In this document: in pieces, positions 44,576-53,825 of the stretch | Layout of the letters: the number at the start of each line of letters is the position of its first letter | How positions within the stretch are numbered: the first letter of the stretch is position 1 | Assembly: GCF_025717675.1 (NCBI RefSeq) | Contig: NZ_JAJIRT010000007.1 | Location: 186,001 to 250,000 of the forward strand | Direction: 5' to 3' | Source: Paucibacter sp. DJ2R-2 | Lineage (GTDB): Bacteria; Pseudomonadota; Gammaproteobacteria; Burkholderiales; Burkholderiaceae_C | Length of the DNA: 64,000 nucleotides | Made by a program: the position numbers and the translations under genes | Notes under the pieces: model-generated | Database searches by the model: none | Told to the model about the DNA's origin: nothing | What the model saw: only the letters and a program-made list of their open reading frames with translations

Positions 44576-45445
44576 TCAGTGCAAGGCCGGCCCGCCACGC
44601 TGGCGCAGCTGCGCCACACGCTCCTGCAGCAAGGGGCCATCGGGGGCCTGAGGCTCCTGAGCCAAATAAGCCTCCAGATCCTCGGCCGCAGCCGGCCAAT
44701 GGCCCAGCGATTCGAGCACCAGGCCGCGGTCGCGCCGCTCGATCGCCGCATGCGGCAGCAGCACCACCAGACGCTGCTGCACGGCCAGCAAGCGCGGCCA
44801 GTCGCCGGCAGCACGGTGGATCTCCTTCAGATTGCGCAACATGCGCGCCAGGATGTCGCGCGCCGAGGCCGGCTGCAAAAACAGATCAACGGGCAAATCC
44901 ACCTCGCCCTGCAGACCGGTGCTGCCACGAAACGCTTGCAGCATTTCGTCCAGCCGGCTGCGCGACAAGGAGTCGCCGCTGAAGGGATCCAGCACGACCT
45001 CGCCATTGCCCATGCGCACGCGCACCAAGAAATGCCCAGGGAAGGCCAGACCTTGAGCCCGCAGGCCCAGCTGACTGGCCAGCTCCAGAAAGATCACCGC
45101 CAGGCTGACCGGGATACCGCGGCGCGTCGCCAGCACCTGGTGGACATAGCTGTTGCCACGCTCGTAGTAATTATTGACATTGCCACCGAATCCAAGCTCC
45201 TCATGGAAGAAGCGACACAGGCTGCGCAACTTGACTTGGGCCGAGGCATCGGCGGGCAGGCGCTGCCGCAGGCGCCGGGCCAGACCATCGACCTCGGCCA
45301 GCACCGCTTGCACATCGAGAGCCGGCTGCTCATCCTGGGCCAGAGAGGCCGCAGCCTCCAGCAAGTTCAGGCTGACATCCTCCTGCACCAAGGCGGCGAA
45401 GTACTCCAGCGGGGTTGGCGCATCCAGGCGCAAGGAAGAGCTCAT
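44576..45445 (-). CDS. SirB1 family protein
   Basis: A 289-aa protein with a transglutaminase-like core and a C-terminal helical/TPR-like part. Typical phrases are LCRFFHEELGFGGNVNNYYERGNSYVHQVLATRRGIPVSLAVIFLELASQLGL and GLAFPGHFLVRV. No catalytic Cys is evident in the core, so it may be non-enzymatic. Role unknown in detail; E. coli SirB1 is a relative. It follows murJ by 28 bp. Confidence 0.9.
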   Translation of the reverse strand: MSSSLRLDAPTPLEYFAALVQEDVSLNLLEAAASLAQDEQPALDVQAVLAEVDGLARRLRQRLPADASAQVKLRSLCRFFHEELGFGGNVNNYYERGNSYVHQVLATRRGIPVSLAVIFLELASQLGLRAQGLAFPGHFLVRVRMGNGEVVLDPFSGDSLSRSRLDEMLQAFRGSTGLQGEVDLPVDLFLQPASARDILARMLRNLKEIHRAAGDWPRLLAVQQRLVVLLPHAAIERRDRGLVLESLGHWPAAAEDLEAYLAQEPQAPDGPLLQERVAQLRQRGGPALH

Positions 45446-45473
45446 AAGGCGAGTTTAGAGGGACGAGACGATT

Positions 45474-47036
45474 TCAGCCGCGCCGCATGAACTGACGCAG
45501 ACGCAAGCCGAGCAGGGCCAGGATGCCGAAATACAGCAGAGCCGAGGCCGCCAGGCTGCCGGCCATGACCAAGGCCCGCAAACCTTCACTCTGACCCAAA
45601 GCAATCCAGTCCAGACGCTGCGCCAACTGCCATTGCAGCACGGCCATTGCCGCGCTCGCCAGCAGCACCCTGAGGGCAAAACGCACCCAGCCGGGCTCGG
45701 GTGTGTAACTACCCTGACGGCGAAGTCCACGAAGCAGCCAGAAAGCATTGACCATGGCGCCGAGGCCGATGGACAGCGCCAAGCCGGCCACACCCACCCA
45801 GGGCACGAAAACCAGATTGAGCAGCTGGGTCAGCGCCAGCACGCCAATGGCGATGCGCACCGGGGTGCGCGTGTCCTGCTTGGCGTAAAAGCCCGGCGCC
45901 AGCACTTTGATGGCCAGAAGTCCCAGAAGACCGACACCCCAACCCATGACCGCCTGCGCGGTATTCACCACGTCGACGGCCAGAAAGGCCTTGCGGTGAT
46001 ACAGCACGGCCACCAAGGGCTCGGCAAAAACCAGCAAAGCCAGCGCACAAGGCAGACCAAACAACACCACCAGGCGCAGACCCCAGTCCAGCATGTCCGA
46101 ATAGCGCTGCGTATCGCCCTCAGCCTGGGCCGAGGAAAGCTGGGGCGTCAGCACCGCCCCCAGCGCCACGCCCAGCAAGGCCATGGGGAACTCCATCAAG
46201 CGGTCGGCATAGTTGAGCCAGGAAGTGGCACCGACAGCGATGTGGCTGGAAATCTGCGTATTGATCAGCAGCGAGAGTTGCGCAACCCCGACGCCCAGCA
46301 GGGCCGGCCCCATCTGACGCAAGATCGTGCCCACACCCGGGTGGGTGCTGGCACGGCGCACATCCGAAGGGCGAAACGCAATGCGCGGACGCACGCCGAT
46401 GTGGCGGAGCGCGGGAAACTGAATCAGCAACTGCAAGACGCCTCCGACCATCACGCCCATGGCCATTGAATAGATTGGCGGGTAACCCCAGTCCGCCACC
46501 ACCGGCGTCATCCACCAGCCGAAGGCCAGCACGCAGAGATTCAGGATCACCGGCGTGACCGCCGGCACCATGAAACGCTTCCAGGTGTTGAGAATGCCGG
46601 CCGCCAAAGCCACCATGGACATGCAGCCGATGTAGGGAAACATCCAGCGCGTCATCACCACGGCCGCGTCCTGCCCCTTGCCCGGCATGCCAGAACCCAG
46701 CATCCAGACCAGCACCGGCGCGGCCAGCACGCCGATCACGCAGGTGGCCGCCAAGGCCCAAGCCAGCACCGAGGCCACGGCATCAATCAAATCGCGGGTT
46801 GCCTCGTCGCCATGCTTGGCGCGCGTGGCCGCCAGCACCGGCACAAAGGCCTGCGAGAAGGCCCCTTCCGCAAACAGGCGACGCAACATGTTCGGAATGC
46901 GGAAGGCGACCAGGAATGCATCAGACAGCACGCCTGCGCCAAACATGGCGGCCACCATCTGCTCCCGCATCAGCCCGGTGATGCGGGAGACCAAGGTGAA
47001 GACGGAGATCAGAGACGCAGCACGCAACAGATTCAT
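45474..47036 (-). CDS. murJ: Lipid II flippase MurJ
   Basis: A 520-aa integral membrane protein of the MOP superfamily with about 14 helices. It flips lipid II for peptidoglycan synthesis. The start MNLLRAASLISVFTLVSRITGLMREQMVA and LFAEGAFSQAFVPVLAATRAKHG are diagnostic of MurJ. ATG 47036 is canonical; upstream in-frame sequence lacks family similarity. It diverges from rpsT. Confidence 0.96.
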   Translation of the reverse strand: MNLLRAASLISVFTLVSRITGLMREQMVAAMFGAGVLSDAFLVAFRIPNMLRRLFAEGAFSQAFVPVLAATRAKHGDEATRDLIDAVASVLAWALAATCVIGVLAAPVLVWMLGSGMPGKGQDAAVVMTRWMFPYIGCMSMVALAAGILNTWKRFMVPAVTPVILNLCVLAFGWWMTPVVADWGYPPIYSMAMGVMVGGVLQLLIQFPALRHIGVRPRIAFRPSDVRRASTHPGVGTILRQMGPALLGVGVAQLSLLINTQISSHIAVGATSWLNYADRLMEFPMALLGVALGAVLTPQLSSAQAEGDTQRYSDMLDWGLRLVVLFGLPCALALLVFAEPLVAVLYHRKAFLAVDVVNTAQAVMGWGVGLLGLLAIKVLAPGFYAKQDTRTPVRIAIGVLALTQLLNLVFVPWVGVAGLALSIGLGAMVNAFWLLRGLRRQGSYTPEPGWVRFALRVLLASAAMAVLQWQLAQRLDWIALGQSEGLRALVMAGSLAASALLYFGILALLGLRLRQFMRRG

Positions 47037-47247
47037 GACGGGGACGCAGTCAGCAAGAAGAGCGAGGGAAACACATGCAGAGGCATACAGCAGACCTATT
47101 GCAGGCTTTGAGCGGCCAGATTCAGCCGCTGGAATCCATACCGGGCCGACCCAGACCTCAAACAGCATGGCCGCTTGATGACAGGCCGGGCGCCGCATTA
47201 TCATGTGCCCCCTCGCCGCTTCCGAGTGGCCAACGCCGCATCGGCCT

Positions 47248-47276
47248 TTGTTTCACTGTTATTTCAGTGCTATACT
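47248..47276 (+). promoter_or_regulatory. Promoter of rpsT
   Basis: TTGTTT, a 17-bp spacer and TATACT (47271-47276). The spacer contains a small inverted repeat CACTG/CAGTG. The start would be near 47283, about 28 nt before the rpsT ATG. Confidence 0.7.
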
Positions 47277-47310
47277 CGCGGTCTTTGCACCAACTGGGTA
47301 GATTTACAGC

Positions 47311-47604
47311 ATGGCATCCTCTTCCAAAGTCAAGAAGACAGTCCGTACGGCATCGGGCCTCAAGCGCGCTCGCCAGGACATCAAGCTCAACGCAGCCAAC
47401 ACGGCTCTGCGCTCCCATTTCCGCACGGTCATCAAGAACGTGCAAAAAGCCGTGGTCATTGGCGACAAGACCAAGGCTGCCGAACTGTTCAAGACAGCTC
47501 AATCCGTGATCGACTCGGTCGCTGACAAGGGCATCTTCCACAAGAACAAGGCTGCTCGTCACAAGAGCCGTCTGTCGGCAAAGATCAAGGCGCTGGCCGC
47601 CTAA
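47311..47604 (+). CDS. rpsT: 30S ribosomal protein S20
   Basis: A 97-aa highly basic ribosomal protein. [43 protein letters not shown] and the C-terminal [21 protein letters not shown] are diagnostic. Monocistronic between its own promoter and a strong terminator. No clear Shine-Dalgarno sequence precedes the ATG. Confidence 0.97.
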   Translation: MASSSKVKKTVRTASGLKRARQDIKLNAANTALRSHFRTVIKNVQKAVVIGDKTKAAELFKTAQSVIDSVADKGIFHKNKAARHKSRLSAKIKALAA

Positions 47605-47626
47605 CAACCAGTTCTGGTGCAAAGTC

Positions 47627-47653
47627 AAAAAGCCCGCGCAAGCGGGCTTTTTT
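47627..47653 (+). terminator. Rho-independent terminator of rpsT
   Basis: AAAAAGCCCGC-GCAA-GCGGGCTTTTTT stem-loop with U-run, 23 bp after the rpsT stop. Confidence 0.93.
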
Positions 47654-47708
47654 GCGTCTGGATGCGAGCCAGCGGAAGCCCTCTTCTTCCGCTCGGGCCG
47701 GGGCTCAA

Positions 47709-48557
47709 TCAATGCCACTCGCCGTGATCCAGACCCTGCATACGCCGCATCTTCAGCCAGTCCGCCACGGCCTGTGCCACCCACGGCGCGTCGTCGAGCG
47801 GCAAATCATGGCCGGCATGCTCATGCAGGCGCAGGGGCGCACCCCAGGCTCGGCTGATGGCTTGCGAACAGCGCCAGTCGACCAGCCTATCGGCCTTGCT
47901 GCACAGCAGCAAGATCGGCGCCGCCGGACGCCGCCGGGTGGCCTCGTACCGAGCCGCCGCCAGCAACTGCCGCATGGTGTTGCGCACCCCCACAGGCCGC
48001 TCGCGCTGCAAGGACACCCAATGGTCCAGCACTTCTTCAGGACGCGGCAGCAAGCGGGTGGTCATGCGCAAGACCTTGGCCTCGCGCTGCCGGTAACCCA
48101 GGCGACTCAGGCTCAGCATCAACAAAGTGAAGTAGTTGAGCGGCCGCAGGCGGCGGTAAAAGGGACTGAAGGGACGCAGGCTGGTATTGATCAGGACGCC
48201 GGCGCAGACCTCTTTGGGGTAGCGCGCGATCCAGTCGCTGGCGACCATGGCACCCAGGGACATGGCCAGAACATGGACCGGCCCCTTGATTCCCAAACGA
48301 GCCACTTGCGAGCGGCAGGCTTCCACCATGGCCGGCACCTCGCTCGGACTGGTCTGTCGGTGCAGCATGCCATTGCCCGGCAGGTCCAGCAAAATCAGCT
48401 GAGCCCCGGGCTGCTGCTCGCGGATCTTGCGCAGCAACAGGCGAGGAAAGTCCCCCCAATGACCGGACTCGCGCGAAAGCCCACGCAGCAAAACCCAGGT
48501 GCTGGCAGCCTGCGGCTGCGCCTCCACCGGCGCGGGCGCTGGAACCGGCCCCGTCAT
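47709..48557 (-). CDS. Alpha/beta hydrolase
   Basis: A 282-aa serine hydrolase. The nucleophile elbow is LAMSLGAMVA (Ser in A-M-S-L-G), the oxyanion segment is LLRGLSRESGHWGDF, and the acid and His are probable in CSKADRLVDW and HEHAGHDLPLDDA. The substrate is unknown. ATG 48557 overlaps the stop of the M14 peptidase gene by 4 bp, so the two are co-expressed. Confidence 0.87.
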   Translation of the reverse strand: MTGPVPAPAPVEAQPQAASTWVLLRGLSRESGHWGDFPRLLLRKIREQQPGAQLILLDLPGNGMLHRQTSPSEVPAMVEACRSQVARLGIKGPVHVLAMSLGAMVASDWIARYPKEVCAGVLINTSLRPFSPFYRRLRPLNYFTLLMLSLSRLGYRQREAKVLRMTTRLLPRPEEVLDHWVSLQRERPVGVRNTMRQLLAAARYEATRRRPAAPILLLCSKADRLVDWRCSQAISRAWGAPLRLHEHAGHDLPLDDAPWVAQAVADWLKMRRMQGLDHGEWH

Positions 48558-49648
48558 GCGCCAGCACTCCGGCGATACCAACGTTGCAGCGCCTGCTGCT
48601 CATGTCTGGCACGTTGTTCGCCCTGGGGCAACCAGCGCGGCATGCCAGCTGCCGCACGAAGCATGAAGTCCAGCCATGCGATATGGCGGCGCAGCACACG
48701 CTGCTGTCGATGACTGACCAGAGGATTGAACATGCCGTGGCGAGAAAAAAGTTGCTTGGGATTCTTCCTGACCCAGAGCCAGGAGCCCATTTCCAAGGTC
48801 AGAGGCAGGTGCAGACAATCGTCGCGCGCACAGGCCTGTAAGTAGAGATGGTCCCACAGGTCTCCGTGGGTCAAGTATTGTCGGCTCTGTGGCTCGAACA
48901 CGTAGCGATGCTGGGCATGGGTCTGATCCAGGATCTGACACAAGGCATGCATTTCCGCCAAATGCGGCAAAGGCCGAGCCGTGTGGGCATAAGGGAACCA
49001 GATGCGATCGGCCAGACCGAATCCCGAGTGGCAGTCCACCGCGACCGACTGCCTGTGGCTCAGCAACTCGCGCTGCACCAAGTCGCACAGCGCCTGGCTT
49101 TCAGTCTCCATACCTGCCGCTTCCGCGCCGCGATACCAGGGCAGCCTGGGGCTCAGACGCTGACCTCCGACCCAGGGCGACACCCCTGGGCCCGCCTCCA
49201 CCGGCGCATTGCGCATCAGGTCCACGCCACGCGGATTGGCGCGAGTGCCGTTCCAGATCCCGCCCGGGTTGACCAGCGGCAAAAACACGACACGCAAGGA
49301 CTCCAGCATGCGGTGCAAGCTGCTGTCCCAGTGCAACCGCGAGATCAGGCTGGCCAAAAAAGCCATGACCACCTCCGCTCCAATGCGCTCCAGGCCATGG
49401 ACGCCGCCAAAGAAGCCCACCGCCGGCACGGCCGGATCCGGGTTGCCCAGTGTCAAAGCCAGCAAGGGCAAGCTGCCGCCGCCCACCGCCACCTGACCGA
49501 GTTCATGCTGTTGCAGCAAGGGCCCGGCCTGGCGCAGCAGCAACTCCAGCTCAGCGAGTTCAGGCAAGGCCGGCAGCAAAGAGACAGAGGAAGACACCAG
49601 GATCAGATCCGCTGAAGAAAAGGGTTTGGGCGCGAAGCCGGCAAGCAT
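48554..49648 (-). CDS. M14-family zinc metallopeptidase
   Basis: A 364-aa zinc carboxypeptidase-like or succinylglutamate-desuccinylase-like enzyme. Zinc ligands fit HGLE (GGVHGLERIGAEV) and the later His in VDCHSGFG; the catalytic Glu fits LTLEMGSWLW. NPGGIWNGTRANPRGVDLMRN resembles the family's substrate loop. No signal peptide. It is translationally coupled to the downstream hydrolase. Confidence 0.87.
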   Translation of the reverse strand: MLAGFAPKPFSSADLILVSSSVSLLPALPELAELELLLRQAGPLLQQHELGQVAVGGGSLPLLALTLGNPDPAVPAVGFFGGVHGLERIGAEVVMAFLASLISRLHWDSSLHRMLESLRVVFLPLVNPGGIWNGTRANPRGVDLMRNAPVEAGPGVSPWVGGQRLSPRLPWYRGAEAAGMETESQALCDLVQRELLSHRQSVAVDCHSGFGLADRIWFPYAHTARPLPHLAEMHALCQILDQTHAQHRYVFEPQSRQYLTHGDLWDHLYLQACARDDCLHLPLTLEMGSWLWVRKNPKQLFSRHGMFNPLVSHRQQRVLRRHIAWLDFMLRAAAGMPRWLPQGEQRARHEQQALQRWYRRSAGA

Positions 49649-49750
49649 AGCCGCAGGCCCGGCCGGACTCCAGCATCACACCGCAGCACATGCTGAACGC
49701 CTTATATGCGCGTCATCAGATCGTCACGAAGCCGACATAGCCTAGCCGCC

Positions 49751-49906
49751 ATGCAACCCCTCAAAAACGAGCGCTGCAGCGATGCGGACCACTTCCTTCC
49801 CGCCGGCCTTGTCGGCAGCCTGCGTCGTCGCATGATCTGGCTGATGTGCCTGCTCGGCGGCAGCCTGGAATTGCTGGCCCTGCAAAGGGCGCGCCGACAG
49901 CGCTGA
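49751..49906 (+). CDS. Possible small membrane-associated protein
   Basis: A 51-aa reading frame with a hydrophobic segment (MIWLMCLLGGSLELLAL) and Arg-rich ends. It lies in a 282-bp intergenic space between two convergent-away genes. No strong ribosome-binding site is seen, so it may not be real. Confidence 0.28.
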   Translation: MQPLKNERCSDADHFLPAGLVGSLRRRMIWLMCLLGGSLELLALQRARRQR

Positions 49907-49930
49907 AGCTCAGTCAGCGCTGGCCGCGGC

Positions 49931-50275
49931 TCAGTCCGCCGAGCGCTTTTCCGCGCTGGGGCTGTCCGGCAACAAGCAAGCCTCGGCCACCTGCAGGCTG
50001 TTGTCGCGGGCGAAGTTCATGACGAAGTCCCAGGCCATGGGCTCAAGGCGGCGCAACTCTTCGTTGACGATCACGCACTTCACACCGTTGATCACCCGCG
50101 GCACGCACAGTGGCGAGTAGCCGATGTAGGCGCCGATACCGCCACGGGCGCCGCCAGGGCGGAAGCAGGACATGGCGCCTGCCAGACGCTCGGCCCAGTC
50201 GCTCGGCCGGAAGGTCCGGCCCTCCAGGGTGAGGCCCTGGATGAATACTTCGCGCGATTTGGGGGACTGGCTCAT
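49931..50275 (-). CDS. DUF3579 protein
   Basis: A 114-aa protein of a betaproteobacterial family of unknown function. EVFIQGLTLEGRTFRPSDWAERLAGAMSCF, GIGAYIGYSPLCVPRVINGVKCVIVNEELRRLEPMAWDFVMNFARDN are the family text. It is divergent from argD, a conserved neighbourhood. Confidence 0.9.
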   Translation of the reverse strand: MSQSPKSREVFIQGLTLEGRTFRPSDWAERLAGAMSCFRPGGARGGIGAYIGYSPLCVPRVINGVKCVIVNEELRRLEPMAWDFVMNFARDNSLQVAEACLLPDSPSAEKRSAD

Positions 50276-50465
50276 GGGTGGGCGACTTCGACGCCGGGCT
50301 GGGTTCCAGCCCCGCGGCCGCGAAAATAGACGGTTTTACGACAGACGCTATTGTGCCTTGGATGTGTTGCGCCGCAGCACAGGCAGCTCGGCAAGACCGG
50401 ACATTCGCACGCGTCAGGCCCGTGTCAGGGCCTCGGGAAAGACCTGGCCCTTAGAATCCGCCGAC

Positions 50466-50494
50466 GTTTCGGCGAGGTTCCGCCGCGCCGAAAC
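50466..50494. promoter_or_regulatory. Hairpin in the argD leader
   Basis: GTTTCGGCG and CGCCGAAAC form a perfect 9-bp stem with 11-nt loop, 39 bp before argD. It could be a leader structure or a regulator site; not recognised. Confidence 0.35.
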
Positions 50495-50532
50495 GCCACC
50501 CTGTTTGCTTGTCCCCCACCTATGGAGAGTTG

Positions 50533-51753
50533 ATGAACGCCCCCGTTGTCCCGTCTGCTGTTGTGCCGTCCGAACCTCACGTGATGCAAACCTATGGCCG
50601 CCTGCCCATCGCCCTGGCGCGCGGTGAAGGCTGCTGGGTCTGGGACGTGAACGGCCGACGATACCTGGACGGGCTGGGCGGCATCGCCGTCAACACCCTG
50701 GGCCATGCGCATCCGCGCCTGGTGCCGGCCCTGCAGGCGCAGGTGGCCACGTTGATGCACAGCAGCAACTACTACCACGTACCCTTGCAAGAGCAGCTGG
50801 CTGCCAAGCTGTGCGAGCTGTCCGGCCTGGACGTGGCCTTCTTCTGCAACAGCGGCCTGGAGGCCAACGAAGCGGCACTCAAGATCGCCCGCAAATTCGG
50901 CAACGACCGCGGCAACCATGCACCCGAGGTGATGGTGTTCGAGGGCGCCTTCCATGGCCGCTCGATCGCCACCCTCTCCGCCACCGCCAACCCCAAGATC
51001 CATGCCGGCTTCGGCCCCTTGGTGCCCGGCTTTGTGCGCGTGCCGCTGAATGATCTGCCTGCCGTTGAAGCGGCGCTGGACGCCCATCCGAACATCACCG
51101 CCATCTTTCTGGAAACCATCCAGGGCGAAGGCGGCATCAACGAGTCGCGCATCGAATTTCTGCAAGGCCTGCGCCGCATCTGCGACCAGCGCGATCTGCT
51201 GCTGATGCTGGACGAAGTTCAGTGCGGCATCGGCCGCACCGGCAAGTGGTTCGCCCATCAGTGGGCCGGCATCCGCCCCGATGTCATGCCCTTGGCCAAG
51301 GGCCTGGGTTCGGGCGTGCCCATCGGTGCCGTGGTTTGCGGCCCACGCGCCGCCAAGATCATGCAGCCGGGCAACCACGGCACCACCTTCGGCGGCAACC
51401 CGCTGGCCATGCGCGCCGGCGTTGAGACGCTGAAGATCATGGAAGAAGACGGCCTGCTGGCGCATGCCGAGAAGGTTGGAGGCGAGCTCAAGGCCGCCCT
51501 GAAAGCGGGCCTGGAAGGCGTGCCTGGTGTCGTCGAAGTGCGCGGTCAGGGCCTGATGCTGGGCGTGGCCCTGGATCGCCCCTGCGGTGTCTTGCTGCAG
51601 CGCGCGGCCGATGCCGGCCTGATGATCAGCGTCACCGCCGAGCGCGTGGTGCGCCTGGTGCCCGCCCTGATCCTGAGCAGCGAGGAAGCTGCCCAGATCG
51701 CCGCCATTCTCGTGCCCTTGATCAAGGCCTTTCTGGCGGAGCCCCAGGCATGA
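50533..51753 (+). CDS. argD: Acetylornithine aminotransferase
   Basis: A 406-aa class-III PLP aminotransferase for arginine synthesis. GLGGIAVNTLGHAHP near the N-terminus, FFCNSGLEANEAALKIAR, the substrate Glu in FLETIQGEGGI, DEVQCGIGRTG, and the PLP Lys in MPLAKGLGSGVPIGA are diagnostic. ATG 50533 has GGAGAG upstream. The stop overlaps the argF start (ATGA). Confidence 0.92.
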   Translation: MNAPVVPSAVVPSEPHVMQTYGRLPIALARGEGCWVWDVNGRRYLDGLGGIAVNTLGHAHPRLVPALQAQVATLMHSSNYYHVPLQEQLAAKLCELSGLDVAFFCNSGLEANEAALKIARKFGNDRGNHAPEVMVFEGAFHGRSIATLSATANPKIHAGFGPLVPGFVRVPLNDLPAVEAALDAHPNITAIFLETIQGEGGINESRIEFLQGLRRICDQRDLLLMLDEVQCGIGRTGKWFAHQWAGIRPDVMPLAKGLGSGVPIGAVVCGPRAAKIMQPGNHGTTFGGNPLAMRAGVETLKIMEEDGLLAHAEKVGGELKAALKAGLEGVPGVVEVRGQGLMLGVALDRPCGVLLQRAADAGLMISVTAERVVRLVPALILSSEEAAQIAAILVPLIKAFLAEPQA

Positions 51754-52712
51754 AGCCCGGCCAAGGCCTGATGCGCCACTACCTTCAGTTCAAGGACTTC
51801 CGCGCCGAGGAATACGCCCATCTGTTTGAGCGCGCCGCCATCATCAAGCGCCGCTTCAAGAACTACGAGCGCTACCAGCCCCTGGCCGACCGCACGCTGG
51901 CCATGATCTTCGAGAAAGCCAGCACGCGCACCCGCGTCAGCTTCGAGGCCGGCATGTACCAGATGGGCGGCTCAGTGGTCCACCTGACCACCGGCGACAG
52001 CCAGCTGGGCCGCGCCGAGCCCATCGAGGACAGCGCCCGCGTGATCAGCCGCATGGTCGACCTGGTGATGATCCGAACCTTCGAGCAGACCAAGATCGAA
52101 CGCTTCGCCGCCCACTCGCGCGTGCCCGTGATCAACGGCCTGACCAACGAGTACCACCCCTGCCAGATCCTGGCCGATCTGTTCACCTTCATCGAAGCGC
52201 GCGGCATGAACCAGCGCGGCATCGTCGATGTCGACTGCCTCAAGGGCCGGGTCGTGGCCTGGGTCGGTGACGGCAACAATATGGCCAACACCTGGCTGCA
52301 GGCAGCGGAGATCCTGGGCTTCACCGTCCATGTCAGCACGCCCAGCGGCTACGAGGTGGACGCCCAGGTCGCCGGCATCCAGAACGGCGATTGCTACAAG
52401 GTCTTCAAGAACCCGCTCGACGCCTGCCGCGGCGCCGACCTGGTGACCACCGATGTCTGGACCAGCATGGGCTATGAAGCCGAGAACGACAAACGCCGCG
52501 CGGCCTTTGCCGACTGGTGCGTCGATGCCGAGATGATGGGCGTGGCCAAGCCCGACGCCCTCTTCATGCACTGCCTGCCGGCCCACCGTGGCGAAGAAGT
52601 GACCGCCGAGGTCATCGACGGCCCCCAATCCGTGGTCTGGGACGAGGCGGAGAATCGCATGCATGTGCAGAAGGCACTCATGGAGTACCTTCTGCTGGGT
52701 CGCATCGGCTGA
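51750..52712 (+). CDS. argF: Ornithine carbamoyltransferase
   Basis: A 320-aa carbamoyltransferase making citrulline from ornithine. The carbamoyl-phosphate motif is EKASTRTRVSFE, and the ornithine loop FMHCLPAHRGEEVT is present. The first residues MKPGQGLM may be an extension before MRHYLQFKDF. It is coupled to argD. Its last 38 bp recur 200 bp later (see the repeat), so the 3' end is duplicated. Confidence 0.94.
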   Translation: MKPGQGLMRHYLQFKDFRAEEYAHLFERAAIIKRRFKNYERYQPLADRTLAMIFEKASTRTRVSFEAGMYQMGGSVVHLTTGDSQLGRAEPIEDSARVISRMVDLVMIRTFEQTKIERFAAHSRVPVINGLTNEYHPCQILADLFTFIEARGMNQRGIVDVDCLKGRVVAWVGDGNNMANTWLQAAEILGFTVHVSTPSGYEVDAQVAGIQNGDCYKVFKNPLDACRGADLVTTDVWTSMGYEAENDKRRAAFADWCVDAEMMGVAKPDALFMHCLPAHRGEEVTAEVIDGPQSVVWDEAENRMHVQKALMEYLLLGRIG

Positions 52713-52947
52713 CCAGCCGATGTGAACCCTGCCCGTCAGGGCAGCATGCGATTCGGGGTGCACTCACTTGGCGCCCGCCAAGTGAAGCCGCGTCAGCGGC
52801 GGGTGCACACCAAAACAGAATGAACGTGCAAAAGGCTGAGTCAGGACCGAAGACAGGCCCGACGGCCTGTCTGACGCCTGACGAAGGCCAGCCCATGTCC
52901 GCAAGGGCTGGCACTCATGGAGTACCTTCTGCTGGGTCGCATCGGCT
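52673..52947 (+). repeat. Duplicated argF 3' end as direct repeat
   Basis: A 38-bp perfect direct repeat at 52673-52710 and 52910-52947, separated by 199 bp. The second copy would encode the argF C-terminus ALMEYLLLGRIG, with TAA in place of TGA. The pattern is that left by insertion into a gene's 3' end that restores it, or by a short tandem duplication that has decayed. No integrase gene lies between. Confidence 0.85.
52704..52912. other. Hairpin-rich spacer after argF
   Basis: Between argF and the next gene five inverted repeats occur: 52704-52721 (ATCGGCT/AGCCGAT), 52729-52744 (CTGCCC/GGGCAG), 52764-52785 (10-bp stem TCACTTGGCG/CGCCAAGTGA, 2-nt spacer), 52851-52872 (AGACAGGCC/GGCCTGTCT) and 52887-52912 (GCCAGCCC/GGGCTGGC). 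None has a T-run. GGGTGCAC also recurs at 52756 and 52801. No gene is seen in 52713-52970. Confidence 0.6.
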
Positions 52948-52970
52948 AACAGCCGCCGCGTGCGGCCCGC

Positions 52971-53825
52971 TCACCGCTGCCGAATGCTGCCCGTCAGACT
53001 CCCCGGAGGGTAGTGTTTGACGAACTCGCGCCACACTTGCCCCGACTTGGCCGCGCGCTCCAGCAGCACCAGCAAGCTCTGACGGTCGGCCTCCGACAAA
53101 GCGGTCTTGGACACGTACACACCGCTCTCGCCCCAGGGCAGCTCGTCCACCGGCTCGTAGCGCAGCTGTTCCAGCAGAGGCCGCACGCGAGCATCGCCCA
53201 GCAAGGCACCCACCAGAATGCTGGGCGCCATCACCGTGACTTCGGCCATGCCATTGCCCAGCATGCGTGCCACTGAAACGGCATCGGACGCCAATGACAA
53301 GCGCCCCTGCTGCTCCAGCTCCTTGATCAAGGCTTGGTAGGACTCGCCGTAATCAAAACCCCGCACCAGCACCACGCGCATCTCGCGCCGGGCCTGCAAC
53401 TCGGCCAGGCTGCGCAGCGGTGCACGCTCGGAGCTCAGAGAAATCAGGGTGGCCCGGCTGCTGACCATGGGCACAAACACGCCGGCCTCGTCACGCTTGG
53501 GCGTGCGTGTCGCCGGCACCAGCAGATCGGCGCGGCCGGTCTCGAACATCAGCTCCTGCCGCGCCCGCGGCACGACGGAGAACTTCAGCGGACAACCTTC
53601 CCGCGCTACGCTGTTGCGCAAGACCTCCGGATAGACACCCGCCACATCCTCACCTGCCACCGTGACGCTGAGCCCGATCGGTGCCACCGGCACGGCAATA
53701 TCGCGCGAACAGACGGTCTGGGCCCAGGCGCTCCAGGGCAAGGCCGCTGAGGCGAGCGCCACAAGCCAAACCGAGCAATTCCGCTGGAACCCCGCCACTC
53801 CATCGCACCACGGCCACCGCAACAT
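52971..53825 (-). CDS. Periplasmic solute-binding protein
   Basis: A 284-aa exported SBP_bac_3-like protein (signal peptide to about WSAWAQ). DIAVPVAPIGLSVTVAGEDVAGVYPEVLRNSVAREGCPLKFSVVPRARQELMFETGRADLLVPATRT shows the ligand fold. Cys in VCSRDIA and EGCPLKF may pair. No permease or ATPase is linked. ATG 53825 with AAGGTG upstream. Related more to amino-acid-binding proteins than to the 24-27 kb dual-domain proteins. Confidence 0.78.
   Translation of the reverse strand: MLRWPWCDGVAGFQRNCSVWLVALASAALPWSAWAQTVCSRDIAVPVAPIGLSVTVAGEDVAGVYPEVLRNSVAREGCPLKFSVVPRARQELMFETGRADLLVPATRTPKRDEAGVFVPMVSSRATLISLSSERAPLRSLAELQARREMRVVLVRGFDYGESYQALIKELEQQGRLSLASDAVSVARMLGNGMAEVTVMAPSILVGALLGDARVRPLLEQLRYEPVDELPWGESGVYVSKTALSEADRQSLLVLLERAAKSGQVWREFVKHYPPGSLTGSIRQR

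Noticed and set aside
47709-49648. Possible frameshift between the hydrolase and M14 peptidase frames
   Set aside because: Each has a complete motif set and the ATGA overlap is a normal coupled start-stop.
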